From Micropruina sp. (GTDB lineage: Bacteria; Actinomycetota; Actinomycetes; Propionibacteriales; Propionibacteriaceae), in contig JADJTM010000003.1 of assembly GCA_016711205.1 (NCBI GenBank), forward strand, positions 434,001-498,000: a stretch of DNA of 64,000 nt, given 5' to 3'. Of the stretch, positions 8,682-18,863 are shown one piece after another (the first letter of the stretch is position 1; every line of letters begins with the position of its first letter). The notes below the pieces were generated by a model. That model made no database searches. It saw only the letters and a list, made by a program, of their open reading frames with translations, and was not told where the DNA came from. The position numbers and the translations under genes were made by a program.

Positions 8682-9314
8682 TCACATCGACGGCAGCAGC
8701 ACGCTGTCGATGATGTAGACCGTGGCATTCGCGGTCTGGACGTTGCCGCAGACCACCGACGCGTCGCCGACCATGAAGTCCTCACCCGAGCCGGTGACGG
8801 TGAGCGAGGTCTTGGCCAGGGTGGCGTGCTTGCCGCCCAGCTGGTCGGGCGCCAGGCGTCCGGCAACCACATGGTTGGTCAGGATTTTGGTCAGGGTGGC
8901 CTTGTCGTTGAGGGCCGCCTCGAGATCCTTCTTGGGCAGCTTCGCGAACGCGTCGTTGGTGGGCGCGAACACGGTGATGTCGGCGGCGTTGTTCAGGGTG
9001 TCGACCAGGCCCGCCTTCTTCACGGCCGTGACCAGCGTGGACAGGGCCGGGTTGTTGCTCGCCGCGGTGGCCACCGGGTCCTTGGCCATCCCTTCGAAGG
9101 AACCGTCACCGCTGCTCGGCACGCTCGCGCAGGCCGGACCGAACTGCGCCATGGCCGAGGCGGACGCCGACGGCATGGATGATGCCGACGTCATCGGCGC
9201 GGCGGACGAGGCCATCGGCGCCGAGGTGCTGGGCATGGCCGCGGTGCCGCTGCAGGCCGCCAACGGCATCAGCAGTGCGGCGGAGGCTCCGAGAAGCTTG
9301 ATCGAGGTGCGCAT
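8682..9314 (-). CDS. Fasciclin-domain lipoprotein (MPT70/MPT83-like)
   Basis: Cell-surface lipoprotein. The 210-aa product starts with a lipoprotein signal ending in the lipobox LAAC (Cys near residue 21). A Ser/Ala/Met-rich linker follows, and then one fasciclin (FAS1) domain with TVFAPTNDAFAKLP and NHVVAGRL near its middle. AAGGAG precedes the ATG at 9312-9314. In M. tuberculosis the FAS1 proteins MPT70 and MPT83 belong to the SigK regulon; the position directly beside sigK-rskA supports the same control here (inference). FAS1 domains usually mediate adhesion. Confidence 0.92.
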   Translation of the reverse strand: MRTSIKLLGASAALLMPLAACSGTAAMPSTSAPMASSAAPMTSASSMPSASASAMAQFGPACASVPSSGDGSFEGMAKDPVATAASNNPALSTLVTAVKKAGLVDTLNNAADITVFAPTNDAFAKLPKKDLEAALNDKATLTKILTNHVVAGRLAPDQLGGKHATLAKTSLTVTGSGEDFMVGDASVVCGNVQTANATVYIIDSVLLPSM

Positions 9315-9445
9315 GGTGGTGTCTCCTTCTGCCGGGACTCCGGCGGTGGTGTACCTCTGACAGAAGGTGTTCGGAGCGGCAGCCGGGGCGGATTGGTCGA
9401 TGACGGAGGCGGTTGGGAACGGGTCTTGGTTGGCCGACGGGTGAA

Positions 9446-9553
9446 GGAACCGTCCCCATTTCCCGTCGTGGTCTCCGTCAGCCGACGGGTAAAGGAACCG
9501 TCCCCAATACCTGCCGAGGTCTCCGTCGGTCGACGGGTTAAGGAACCGTCCCC
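9446..9553. repeat. Three GGAACCGTCCCC repeats upstream of the fasciclin gene
   Basis: Direct cores at 9446-9457, 9494-9505 and 9542-9553 with an exact 48-bp period. Each is preceded by a short GACGGGTgAAGG-like stretch. They fill the gap 9315-9582 between the molybdopterin oxidoreductase and the fasciclin gene and sit within any shared transcript. Confidence 0.85.
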
Positions 9554-9582
9554 ATTACCCGTCGGAACCGTATCCGAGCCGA

Positions 9583-11118
9583 TCAGTCGACCGTGACCAC
9601 GACGCTCTGCAGGCCGGACGACCCGTCCGGGAAGGGGGTGGCGCGCACCTCGGACTGGTTCGCGCCCGAGTCGTCGATCACCCGGCATTCCAGGTTGTGC
9701 TGGCCGGACGTGGCGGCCCAGGCGTACCTCCACTGCCGCCAGTACTGGATGCCGGCGTCCGGGCCGAGGTCGGTGTTCTGCCAGGGGCCGCCGTCGATGC
9801 GCACCTGCACCCTCATGACGCCGATGTTCTGCGCCCACGCCTCGCCCGCGATCATCACCCGGCCGGGCTGCAACCGCGCGAACGAGCGTGGGGTGTCGAT
9901 CCGGCTGGACGGCTTGACCGGGCCCCGCTCGGCCCAGCCCCGCTCCGTCCAGTACGCCTGCTTGGCTTCGTACGTGGTCAGCGTGAGCTGAGTCAGCCAC
10001 TTCGTCGCGCCCACGTACCCGTAGAGCCCGGGGGTGATCAGCCGCGCCGGAAACCCGTGCTCGGCCGGCAGCGGTCGCCCGTTCATGCCGATCGCGATCA
10101 GGGCGTCCCGCCCGTCGGTCAGCGCCTGGACGGGCGTACTCAGGGTGAACCCGTCGACGGACCGGCTCAGCACCTGGTCGGCTCCGGCCTGCACGCCCGC
10201 ACGGGCCAGGACGTCGCGCACCCGCACGCCCAGCCAGCGTGCACCGCCGATGTAGGGACCGCCGACCTCGTTGCTGACGCAATTGAGCGTCACGTCGCGT
10301 TCGATCATCGGCAACGCCAGCAACTCGTCCCAGGTGATGATGAACGGACGATCGACCATGCCGTCGACGCTGAGCCGCCAGTCGGCGACGTCCACGCTGG
10401 GCACGATCAGGCTGGTGTCGACCCGGTAGAAGTCCTGGTTGGGGGTCACCCAGGGTGCGATGCCCTCCACGTCCAAGCCGGCCGGCAGCGGGGCGAGCGT
10501 CTCGGCCGGCCGGGGCAGGACCACCGTTGCCGGACGCTGCCGCACCGTGGTCAGGTACTGCCCGGCCACCAGCGCCACCGCGCTCGATGCGCCCACGACG
10601 GCGCTACCGGTCAGAAAGGCGCGCCGGGGCAGCGCGTAGGGGGCGCCGGGTTCGTCCGGACGGACGGTGGCCCGGCCCACGAACCACCACAGCACCAGCG
10701 TGCCGACCGCCCCGGTGACCAGCGCCGGGACGACGGCGAACGGCCCCGCCGCCGGGCCCAGCGTCGCCGCGACGGCGGCGATCACCGTGAGCACCAGCGG
10801 CCCGACCCAGATGATGAGCCGTCGCCGCACGGCGAGCAGCCCCACCAGTGCGCCGAGGCCCAGGGTGATGGCCACCACACCGCCGATCAGCAGCGGCTTG
10901 TCCCAGGTGCCGAGGCTGGCCACCGCCCACTCCTTGACCGGGGTGGGGGTGAGGTCGATCACCCGGCTGCCCACCGCCAGGGCGGGGGAGGAGTCCGGCC
11001 CGGTGAGGGCGGCGACCAGGTGGCCGGCGGCGAGGCCGGCCAGCACGGCCAGCACGCCGGCGGCCGCGGCCTGAAGCCGGCCGCGCAGACGGATTCGGGT
11101 GAGGCTGTCGCTGGGCAT
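9583..11118 (-). CDS. Membrane-anchored molybdopterin-dependent oxidoreductase (sulfite oxidase/MsrP fold)
   Basis: 511 aa. The first 190 residues hold about four membrane segments and then RRAFLTG followed by a hydrophobic stretch, a Tat-like signal in an internal position. The catalytic domain has the sulfite-oxidase fold, with the Mo-ligand Cys in DVTLNCVSNEVGG near residue 280 and GYVGATKWLTQL. A C-terminal Mo-co dimerisation domain ends the protein. It would act outside the membrane; the substrate is unknown (S- or N-oxides or sulfite in relatives). AGGAGG lies 5 bp before the ATG. It stands upstream of the fasciclin gene on the same strand, and cofactor genes occur later in the window. 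Confidence 0.88.
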   Translation of the reverse strand: MPSDSLTRIRLRGRLQAAAAGVLAVLAGLAAGHLVAALTGPDSSPALAVGSRVIDLTPTPVKEWAVASLGTWDKPLLIGGVVAITLGLGALVGLLAVRRRLIIWVGPLVLTVIAAVAATLGPAAGPFAVVPALVTGAVGTLVLWWFVGRATVRPDEPGAPYALPRRAFLTGSAVVGASSAVALVAGQYLTTVRQRPATVVLPRPAETLAPLPAGLDVEGIAPWVTPNQDFYRVDTSLIVPSVDVADWRLSVDGMVDRPFIITWDELLALPMIERDVTLNCVSNEVGGPYIGGARWLGVRVRDVLARAGVQAGADQVLSRSVDGFTLSTPVQALTDGRDALIAIGMNGRPLPAEHGFPARLITPGLYGYVGATKWLTQLTLTTYEAKQAYWTERGWAERGPVKPSSRIDTPRSFARLQPGRVMIAGEAWAQNIGVMRVQVRIDGGPWQNTDLGPDAGIQYWRQWRYAWAATSGQHNLECRVIDDSGANQSEVRATPFPDGSSGLQSVVVTVD

Positions 11119-11220
11119 GGCGCCTCCTATCTACCCGGTGTTCGTTGCGGACGGAGCTTCGGATGGGTCTGTCCGATGTTCACAGTAGGGTGGGCGAGAC
11201 CCCCACGAAAGGACGAGCGC

Positions 11221-12387
11221 GTGCCCTTCAGCCTGTTTCGCAGATCCCCGCGACATGCGTCAACGCCGCCCGAGGCCCAGGATTCGTCCGTCGTGGTACT
11301 GCCCGTTGTCGAACCCGATGCGGAGCATGAGGTCCCGCAGGGCGTCCGAACCGCTGCCGGCTGGGCGTGGCGGCTGCTGCTGTTCGCCGCCCTGATTTGG
11401 GGGGTGGGCTGGCTGCTCGGGGAGTTCTCGGGCGTCACCGTGCCGTTGGGCATCGCCTTTCTGCTCACGGCGCTGCTCTGTCCGCTGGCCCATCAGCTGA
11501 AGACCTGGAACTGGCACCCGCTGCTGGCGGCGGGGGCGTGCCTGCTGGCCATGCTGTTGATCATCGCCGGCATCGGGTGGGGTATCGGAGCCACGGCCGC
11601 CAAACAGGCTCCGGAGTTGGTCCAGCAGTCAGTGGCCGGCTTCAACCAGTTGATGCAGTGGGTCGCCGACGGACCGCTGGGCATCGACCAGAGCCAGATC
11701 GATCAGTGGATGCAGTCGCTCACCCAGTGGATCACCGATTCGCGCGCCGTGCTGGCCGCCTACGCAGCCAGGGTGGGCGCGTCCGTTGGCCACTTCTTCG
11801 CGGGCGTGGCGATCGCCCTGATCGCGACGTTCTTCTTTCTCGCCGAGGGCCAGCAGCTGTGGCGCGCGTCCGCGCGGCTGCTGCCCGAGCGCTATCAACA
11901 GCCCACCCACAAGGCCGCCGAGCGCGGCTGGGCGTCCCTGGTCAGCTACATGCGGGCGCAGGTCATCGTCTCGGCCGTGGACGCTGCCGGCGTCTCGATC
12001 ATCGCCGCGGTGATCGGAGTGCCGATGGCCCTGGCGCTGTTCGCCCTGACCTTCATCGTCTGCTTCATTCCGGTGGTCGGTGCGATCATCGCCGGCACCG
12101 TGGCCACGTCGCTGGCGCTGATCACCCACGGCTGGGTGGCCGCGCTCATCATGGCCGGCGGAACGGTTGTGGTGATGTGGGTGGAGTCGCACTTCCTGCA
12201 GCCGTTGCTGCTGGGCAAGGCGGCCTCGGTGCATCCGCTCGGGGTGCTGATCGGCATCGTCGTGGGCGCGCAGGTCGGCGGCATCGTCGGGGCGCTGGTG
12301 GCCATTCCGGTGCTGGCGTTCTTCGTGGCCTTCATCCGGTCGCTGCGGGGCCGACCCGAGGCGTCCGCAATCAAATCAGAAAACTGA
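11221..12387 (+). CDS. AI-2E family transporter (TqsA/YdiK-like permease)
   Basis: 388 aa with seven to eight membrane segments. A cytoplasmic/exterior amphipathic region (QQSVAGFNQLMQWV) follows the third segment. The C-terminal core has the family-type patterns FIVCFIPVVGAIIAG and VESHFLQPLLLGKAASVHPL. Relatives export autoinducer-2 or act as ion/H+ antiporters, so the substrate is open. GTG at 11221 is chosen for the GAAAGGA about 8 bp before it. The frame is open far upstream, but that part is the antisense shadow of the oxidoreductase gene. Confidence 0.88.
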   Translation: MPFSLFRRSPRHASTPPEAQDSSVVVLPVVEPDAEHEVPQGVRTAAGWAWRLLLFAALIWGVGWLLGEFSGVTVPLGIAFLLTALLCPLAHQLKTWNWHPLLAAGACLLAMLLIIAGIGWGIGATAAKQAPELVQQSVAGFNQLMQWVADGPLGIDQSQIDQWMQSLTQWITDSRAVLAAYAARVGASVGHFFAGVAIALIATFFFLAEGQQLWRASARLLPERYQQPTHKAAERGWASLVSYMRAQVIVSAVDAAGVSIIAAVIGVPMALALFALTFIVCFIPVVGAIIAGTVATSLALITHGWVAALIMAGGTVVVMWVESHFLQPLLLGKAASVHPLGVLIGIVVGAQVGGIVGALVAIPVLAFFVAFIRSLRGRPEASAIKSEN

Positions 12388-12407
12388 GGCCGCAAGCCTT
12401 TCTATTC

Positions 12408-12425
12408 TGTAAAGTCGCGTTTACA
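12408..12425. promoter_or_regulatory. TGTAAA-N6-TTTACA operator over the promoter of the DUF2089 operon
   Basis: TGTAAA (12408-12413) and TTTACA (12420-12425) form a perfect inverted repeat with a 6-bp spacer. The right arm overlaps TACATT (12422-12427), a -10-like hexamer 6 nt before the ATG at 12434. A repressor bound here would block transcription. The HTH-containing DUF2089 protein encoded second in the operon is the obvious candidate (inference). Confidence 0.6.
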
Positions 12426-12433
12426 TTTGATGC

Positions 12434-13306
12434 ATGGCTACTGAACCGGACCTCACCCCGATCCTCGAAGACCTCGCCGCGGGGCGCATCGACGCCTCCG
12501 AGGCCGCACGGCGCATCGACGCCCTGAAGGCGGCCGCCGAGCAGACCAGCGAACCCAGCGACGACGAGATCGCCGGCGACACCCACAGCCCGGGGCAGCA
12601 TGCCGCGGGCGTGTTCAACCAGCCGCCGTTCGTCGAAGAGGTGCCACCCAGCCCACGCCGCGCGACCGGTGCCAAGGGTGTCGACCGGGTCAGCGTCCGG
12701 GCGGTCGGACGGCGGGTGCGCATCGTCGGCGACAGCACCGTCGCCACCGCCTCGGTGGACGGTCCGCACGTGCTGCGCCGCACCGGCTCAGTGCTCGAGG
12801 TGACCAGCGACGGCGACATCGGTCCGAGTCTGGACGGCTTCATGCTGCGGCCGCCGCGCAGCTTCGACGACCTGCGGGCGATCGGCCTGGGCAAAGAGCT
12901 GCTGGTACGGGTCAACCCGACCATCGCGGTCGACGCCGAGGTGACCGCCGGCGCGCTCACCACCGAGGGTGTGCCCTTCCTGGGCAAGGTGCGGGTCACC
13001 GCGGGCGGCGCCACCCTCGACCGCATCGCCGAGGCCAACGACGTGCTCGTCCAGGCCGGGTCGGCCACCATCCGCGGCGACCTGGCGACCGGACGGTCCC
13101 GCATCCGCTGCGAGTCGGGGTCGCTCGACATCACGCTGGGCGACCGGTCCAGCGTCACGGTGCGCACCGACGTCCAGCTGGGCAAGGTGAGCTGGGCCGG
13201 CGCCGACAACGACAACGTGGACGAGGTGGTGCTGGGCAGCGGTGCCGCCCGGCTCGACGTGGGCGTGGTGATGGGCTGGGCCACGATCAAGGCCGACCTG
13301 CGATGA
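12434..13306 (+). CDS. DUF4097-like beta-helical protein with SHOCT-like N-terminus
   Basis: 290 aa, no signal or membrane segment. The first 35 residues (ILEDLAAGRIDASEAARRI) look like the short helical SHOCT-type module. A linker follows, then a long repetitive beta-rich region (VRVTAGGATLDRI, VLVQAGSATIRGDL, IRCESGSLDITL) as in DUF4097-type adhesin-like beta-helices. The same N-terminal module appears at the C-terminus of the next protein, so the two may interact through it. The stop overlaps the next start (ATGA). No SD is visible; a leaderless start is likely. Confidence 0.7.
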   Translation: MATEPDLTPILEDLAAGRIDASEAARRIDALKAAAEQTSEPSDDEIAGDTHSPGQHAAGVFNQPPFVEEVPPSPRRATGAKGVDRVSVRAVGRRVRIVGDSTVATASVDGPHVLRRTGSVLEVTSDGDIGPSLDGFMLRPPRSFDDLRAIGLGKELLVRVNPTIAVDAEVTAGALTTEGVPFLGKVRVTAGGATLDRIAEANDVLVQAGSATIRGDLATGRSRIRCESGSLDITLGDRSSVTVRTDVQLGKVSWAGADNDNVDEVVLGSGAARLDVGVVMGWATIKADLR

Positions 13307-13704
13307 GCGAGGGCCATCGCCCACCTGTGGACTGCCCGGTCTGCGGCAGCGAGCTGGTGACCAGCCGGCTCGGCTGCCCGGGTTGCGGCACGGAGCTGTC
13401 GGGGCACTTCGCCCGCTGCGACTTCTGCGCGCTGGACGCCAAGGAGCTCGAGCTGCTCACGGTGTTCCTGAGTTCACGCGGCAACCTCCGTGAGGTCGAG
13501 AAGCACCTCGGGGTCTCTTATCCGACCGCGCGGGCCAGGTTCACCGATCTGTTGGTCAAGCTCGGGCTGGCGGGGGACGAGACGCCGGCGGGGGAGCCTT
13601 CCGTGGCCTCACCTTCGGACGCCCGCGCGCAGGTGCTCGCCCAGGTCTCGGCCGGCACGTTGTCGCCCGAGAAGGCGGCCGCCCTGCTGGCCCAGCTGCC
13701 CTGA
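13303..13704 (+). CDS. DUF2089 zinc-ribbon/HTH regulator
   Basis: 133 aa. The N-terminus has two CxxC pairs (CPVCGSE, CPGCGTE) plus CDFC, a zinc-ribbon arrangement. The middle contains a helix-turn-helix (LREVEKHLGVSYPTARARF), and the C-terminus a short module (VLAQVSAGTLSPEKAAALL) that mirrors the N-terminus of the partner protein. DUF2089 proteins are presumed transcription regulators. It overlaps the partner gene by 4 bp and probably controls the palindromic site 12408-12425. Confidence 0.82.
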   Translation: MSEGHRPPVDCPVCGSELVTSRLGCPGCGTELSGHFARCDFCALDAKELELLTVFLSSRGNLREVEKHLGVSYPTARARFTDLLVKLGLAGDETPAGEPSVASPSDARAQVLAQVSAGTLSPEKAAALLAQLP

Positions 13705-13744
13705 GGTTGCCGATCATCGCTGGCCGGGTGCGGCGAGACCCGAT

Positions 13745-13806
13745 CTGACAAGGGGTCTCGACACGCGTACCCAGCGCGTCGACGAGAGTTTCGACAGGCT
13801 CGACCA
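13745..13806. repeat. TCTCGACA/GCTCGACCAGCG dispersed repeat
   Basis: The gap 13705-13818 between the DUF2089 gene and greA contains GGTCTCGACACGC and TTTCGACAGGCTCGACCAGCG. The latter is a version of an element seen as a clear 19-bp hairpin at 43539-43593 and as fragments (GCTGGTCGAG) throughout 18020-18660. Lying between convergent genes, it may end transcription from both sides. Confidence 0.5.
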
Positions 13807-13818
13807 GCGGGTCGCTGA

Positions 13819-14330
13819 TCAGCTGCGGTAGGGCTGTACCTCGAGGATGGTGACCTGGATCGGGCGGCCGTTGGGCGCCCGGTAGCTGACGTGCTGACCG
13901 ACCTTGGCGCCGGTGATCGCCTGGCCCAGCGGCGACTGGGGCGAGAAAACCTCGATCTCGGTGCTGTCGGCGAGTGCCATCAGCTCGCGCGAGCCGAGCA
14001 GAAAGGTGTCGGTGTCGTCCGGGTCGTCGTCGTAGGCGATGGTCACCCGGCAGCCGGGGGCGACCTGGTCCACGTCCCCTCGGGCGCCTCGCCGACCTGG
14101 GCGTTGCGCAGCGTCACCTCCAACTGCCGGATGCGCAACTCCTGCTGTCCCTGTTCGTCGCGTGCCGCGTGGTAGCCGGCGTTCTCGCTCAGGTCACCCT
14201 CGTCGCGGGCGCGCGCAATCTTCGCGGTCACCTCGGCGCGTCCGGTGCTCTTGAGGTGCTCGAGCTCGGCGGTCGCCGCGTCGTACGCCTCCTGGGTCAG
14301 CCAGATGGTCTCAATCAGCTCTTCAGCCAT
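13819..14330 (-). pseudogene. greA: Transcription elongation factor GreA, single-base frameshift
   Basis: GreA rescues stalled RNA polymerase by stimulating transcript cleavage. The first 75 or so codons from ATG 14328-14330 encode the coiled-coil domain with ARDEGDLSENAGYHAARDEQ intact. The C-terminal domain (VAPGCRVTIAYDDD ... TFLLGSRELMAL ... SPQSPLGQAI) continues in the -1 frame. The join is the GGGG run at 14076-14079; one extra G gives a seamless 170-aa GreA (EGDVDQVAPG). All other family features are intact, so this is either a sequencing error, a very recent mutation, or -1 frameshifting on GGG. A TAGGCT hexamer 6 nt before the ATG suggests a leaderless start. Confidence 0.88.
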
Positions 14331-14362
14331 CGAGCGAGCCTAGCAACAATCTTCACGGGGCC

Positions 14363-14767
14363 TCAGGAGGCTGGCGTGCACGATTCCACGGTGATGGCGG
14401 TTCCGCGCTTGAACGTGCGCAGGCTGACACCGACGGTGGTCAGCCGCTCAGTTCCGGCCGGCACCTCGACCCACCGTTCGCCGACCCGGTCGTAGCTGAC
14501 CGCCTGCACGATCAGGAAGCACTTGACCGCGAGGGACGGATCCGGACGATCGACGGTCAGGGTGGCCTTCATCTCGTTGTCGGAGACCACGGCGAAGGTG
14601 TCGATGCGCCCGGTCACCGGGGGATTCGCCTTGTGCGCGGCCACCCACACCACGTAGCCGATCATGGCGAGCACCACGATGCCCAGCACTGTCATCACCG
14701 CCGGATGCAGCCCCTGCCGGGGATAGCGCCGGCGGATGCGTTCGCGGTCGGCCTCGGTGATGCTCAC
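14363..14767 (-). CDS. DUF4307 membrane protein
   Basis: 134 aa: a short charged N-terminus (ADRERIRRRYP), one membrane segment (MTVLGIVVLAMIGYVVWVA, about residue 25), then a beta-rich outer domain with KCFLIVQAVSYDRVGER. Matches the actinobacterial DUF4307 family, which commonly sits divergent to mca as it does here. Function unknown; its constant neighbourhood suggests a link with mycothiol metabolism or the cell envelope. GTG start at 14765-14767, with CACAAT (complement of 14774-14779) 6 nt upstream. Confidence 0.88.
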   Translation of the reverse strand: MSITEADRERIRRRYPRQGLHPAVMTVLGIVVLAMIGYVVWVAAHKANPPVTGRIDTFAVVSDNEMKATLTVDRPDPSLAVKCFLIVQAVSYDRVGERWVEVPAGTERLTTVGVSLRTFKRGTAITVESCTPAS

Positions 14768-14839
14768 CGACCTATTGTGCCCGTCCGGTCACTGGAAGTC
14801 GTCGCGATGGCACCGGACCGATGGGCCACAATGGCCCCC

Positions 14840-15775
14840 ATGTCTACGACCACCGCCATGCGGGTGGACGCCGCGGGCGAGCCGCTGCGGCTGCTGCACG
14901 TGCATGCCCATCCCGACGACGAGTCGTCCAAAGGGGCAGCGACCACGGCCAAGTACGTGGCGCAGGGCGCCCAGGTGCTGGTGGCGACGTGTACCGGGGG
15001 TGAGCGCGGTTCGATCCTGAACCCGCGCATGGACACCCCCGAGAACTGGGCACGCATCTCGGCCCTGCGCACCGACGAGATGGCCCGCGCCAAGACCATC
15101 CTGGGCATCGAGCAGACCTGGCTGGGCTACGTGGACTCGGGCTTGCCCGAAGGCGATCCGTTACCGCCGCTGCCCGAGGGCTGCTTCGGACTGATGGATC
15201 CCGCCCAGGCTGCGGGTGCGCTGGTGAAGGTGATCCGCGAGTTCCGGCCGCACGTGCTCACCACGTACGACGAGAACGGCGGCTACCCCCACCCCGACCA
15301 CATCATGTGCCACCGGGTGTCAATGGCCGCCGTCGAAGGGGCCGCGGACCCGTCCGCGTGGCCGGAGCACGGGCCGGCGTGGCAGGTGCTCAAGGTGTAC
15401 TACCACATGAACTTTCACCGCGGACGGCTGGCGAAGCTGGACGAGCTGATGCATGCCCACGGCATGGAGAGCCCCTACCGCGAGTGGTTGCAGAACTGGG
15501 AACGCGACGACGTGACGCACCGGCTGACCACCTTCGTGCCATGCGCGGAGTACTTTCCGCTGCGCGACCACGCGCTGCGTGCGCACGCCAGCCAGATCGA
15601 TCCCGACGGCTTCTGGTTCGCCGTGCCGATGGGCATTCAGCAGGCGGGCTGGCCCACCGAGGACTACCAACTGGTCAAGTCGATGGTGGCCGTCAACCTG
15701 CCCGAGGACGACCTGTTCGCGGGCATCGACACCCGAACCCCGGTTACCCTCGACACATGGTCCTATTCGATCTAG
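14840..15775 (+). CDS. mca: Mycothiol S-conjugate amidase Mca
   Basis: Zinc amidase that cleaves mycothiol-toxin conjugates so that the mercapturic acid can be exported. The 311-aa product has the metal-binding motif HAHPDDESSKG near residue 22, TCTGGERGS, and the third ligand segment GGYPHPDHIMCH near residue 142. The long C-terminal part separates Mca from the shorter deacetylase MshB. The start at 14840 is preceded by CACAAT and 7 nt (leaderless pattern); an ATG 9 bp earlier is possible. The 3' end overlaps a tiny membrane protein gene. Confidence 0.94.
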   Translation: MSTTTAMRVDAAGEPLRLLHVHAHPDDESSKGAATTAKYVAQGAQVLVATCTGGERGSILNPRMDTPENWARISALRTDEMARAKTILGIEQTWLGYVDSGLPEGDPLPPLPEGCFGLMDPAQAAGALVKVIREFRPHVLTTYDENGGYPHPDHIMCHRVSMAAVEGAADPSAWPEHGPAWQVLKVYYHMNFHRGRLAKLDELMHAHGMESPYREWLQNWERDDVTHRLTTFVPCAEYFPLRDHALRAHASQIDPDGFWFAVPMGIQQAGWPTEDYQLVKSMVAVNLPEDDLFAGIDTRTPVTLDTWSYSI

Positions 15776-15917
15776 CCGATGCGAGCTGGTTCCCCCTGCT
15801 GATGGTGTTCGTGATCGGCGGGTTGATGTACCTGCTGTATCGCAGCATGCGTCATGAGATCGGCAAGATCTCGGTGCCCCCGAGCGACAGCCAATCGCCG
15901 GACGACGCGGACCAGCG

Positions 15918-15921
<4 letters not shown>
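15757..15921 (+). CDS. 54-residue membrane protein between mca and DUF255 gene
   Basis: ATG at 15757 lies inside the end of mca, and the TGA (15919-15921) overlaps the GTG of the next gene, so it bridges the two in one coupled transcript. The product has a single membrane segment (WFPLLMVFVIGGLMYLLY) followed by a charged tail (RSMRHEIGKISVPPSDS). A small ORF in the same place is known between mca and the DUF255 gene in mycobacteria (Rv1083, from memory). Function unknown; automatic annotation would easily miss it. Confidence 0.78.
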
Positions 15922-18017
<2,096 letters not shown>

Positions 18018-18040
18018 CCGCTGGTCGAGACCTGCCGCTC

Positions 18041-18660
18041 CGCTCAACAGGTGCGTTGGCTTCGGCGTGGGTGAGATCCCGGCGATCGCCAGGATGACGA
18101 AAAGCGTTCGCCGGCATGACGACCACCGCTGGTGGAGCGGTTCGAGACTCTTCGCCGCCGTCATCGCGGCGAATGCCGGGATCTCGCTGGTGGAGACCTT
18201 TCGCCGCCCGTCATCCCGGCGAATGCCGGGATCTCGCTGGTCGAGTGTGTCGAGACGTGGCTGCCGCTGCGCTCAACAGGTGCGTTGGCTTCGGCGTGGG
18301 TGAGATCCCGGCGTTCGCCGGGATGACGGAAAGCGTTCGCCGGCATGACGACCACCGCTGGTGGAGCGGTTCGAGACCCTTGGCCGCCCGTCATCCCGGC
18401 GAATGCCGGGATCTCGCTGGTCGAGTGTGTCGGGACCTGGGTGCCGCTCTGCTCAACAGTTGCGTTGGCTTCGGCGTGGGTGAGATCCCGGCGTTCGCCG
18501 GGATGACGAAAGGCCTTCGCCGAGATGACGACCACCGCTGGTGAAGCGTTTCGACACTCTTCGCCGCCGTCATCCCGGCGAACGCCGGGATCTCCGCTGG
18601 TCGAGCGTCTCCGCCGCCCGTCATCCCGGCGAATGCCGGGATCTCCGCTGGTCGAGCTTG
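18041..18660. repeat. Array of ATCCCGGCG-GCCGGGAT palindromes in about 180-bp tandem units
   Basis: Starts of the long unit (GCTCAACAGGTGCGTTGGC) occur at 18042, 18271 and 18451, so unit lengths are 229 and 180 bp plus a 210-bp remainder. Each unit contains outward and inward versions of the hairpin ATCCCGGCGttcGCCGGGAT; at least eight hairpins are visible, for example 18303-18327 and 18390-18412. GCTGGTCGAG fragments link the units. No gene lies here. It separates the convergent DUF255 and small-ORF/lacI genes. Confidence 0.85.
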
Positions 18661-18663
18661 GGT

Positions 18664-18852
18664 TCAGGCACAGGCGGGATCCAGACGTCCGGCCAGCTTG
18701 AGACTGCCGCGCGCGTGGGCCCGCAGCAGGCGAGCGCTCAGCTCGCGCAGCGACGCGCGCACTGTGGGCGCGAAGCGTGGATCGAGTACCGGCTTCACGT
18801 CATGGGTGCCGAGTTCGGCAGACTGGATCAGGGTGACAAAGGTGGAGGTCAT
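18664..18852 (-). CDS. Small hypothetical protein downstream of the LacI gene
   Basis: 62 aa, from ATG 18850-18852 with AAAGGAAG eight to nine bases upstream, to TGA at 18664. It starts 11 bp after the lacI stop, so it is likely co-transcribed. The product is basic and helical in its second half (RASLRELSARLLRAHARGSLKLAGRL). No family is recognised. The strong ribosome-binding site is the main support; it could also be a truncated remnant beside the repeat array. Confidence 0.5.
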   Translation of the reverse strand: MTSTFVTLIQSAELGTHDVKPVLDPRFAPTVRASLRELSARLLRAHARGSLKLAGRLDPACA

Positions 18853-18863
18853 CGCGCTTCCTT

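Noticed and set aside
9697..11220. Upstream extension of the AI-2E permease frame by about 500 codons
   Set aside because: This part is antisense to the molybdopterin oxidoreductase gene and low in complexity; the real start is the GTG at 11221 with a ribosome site.
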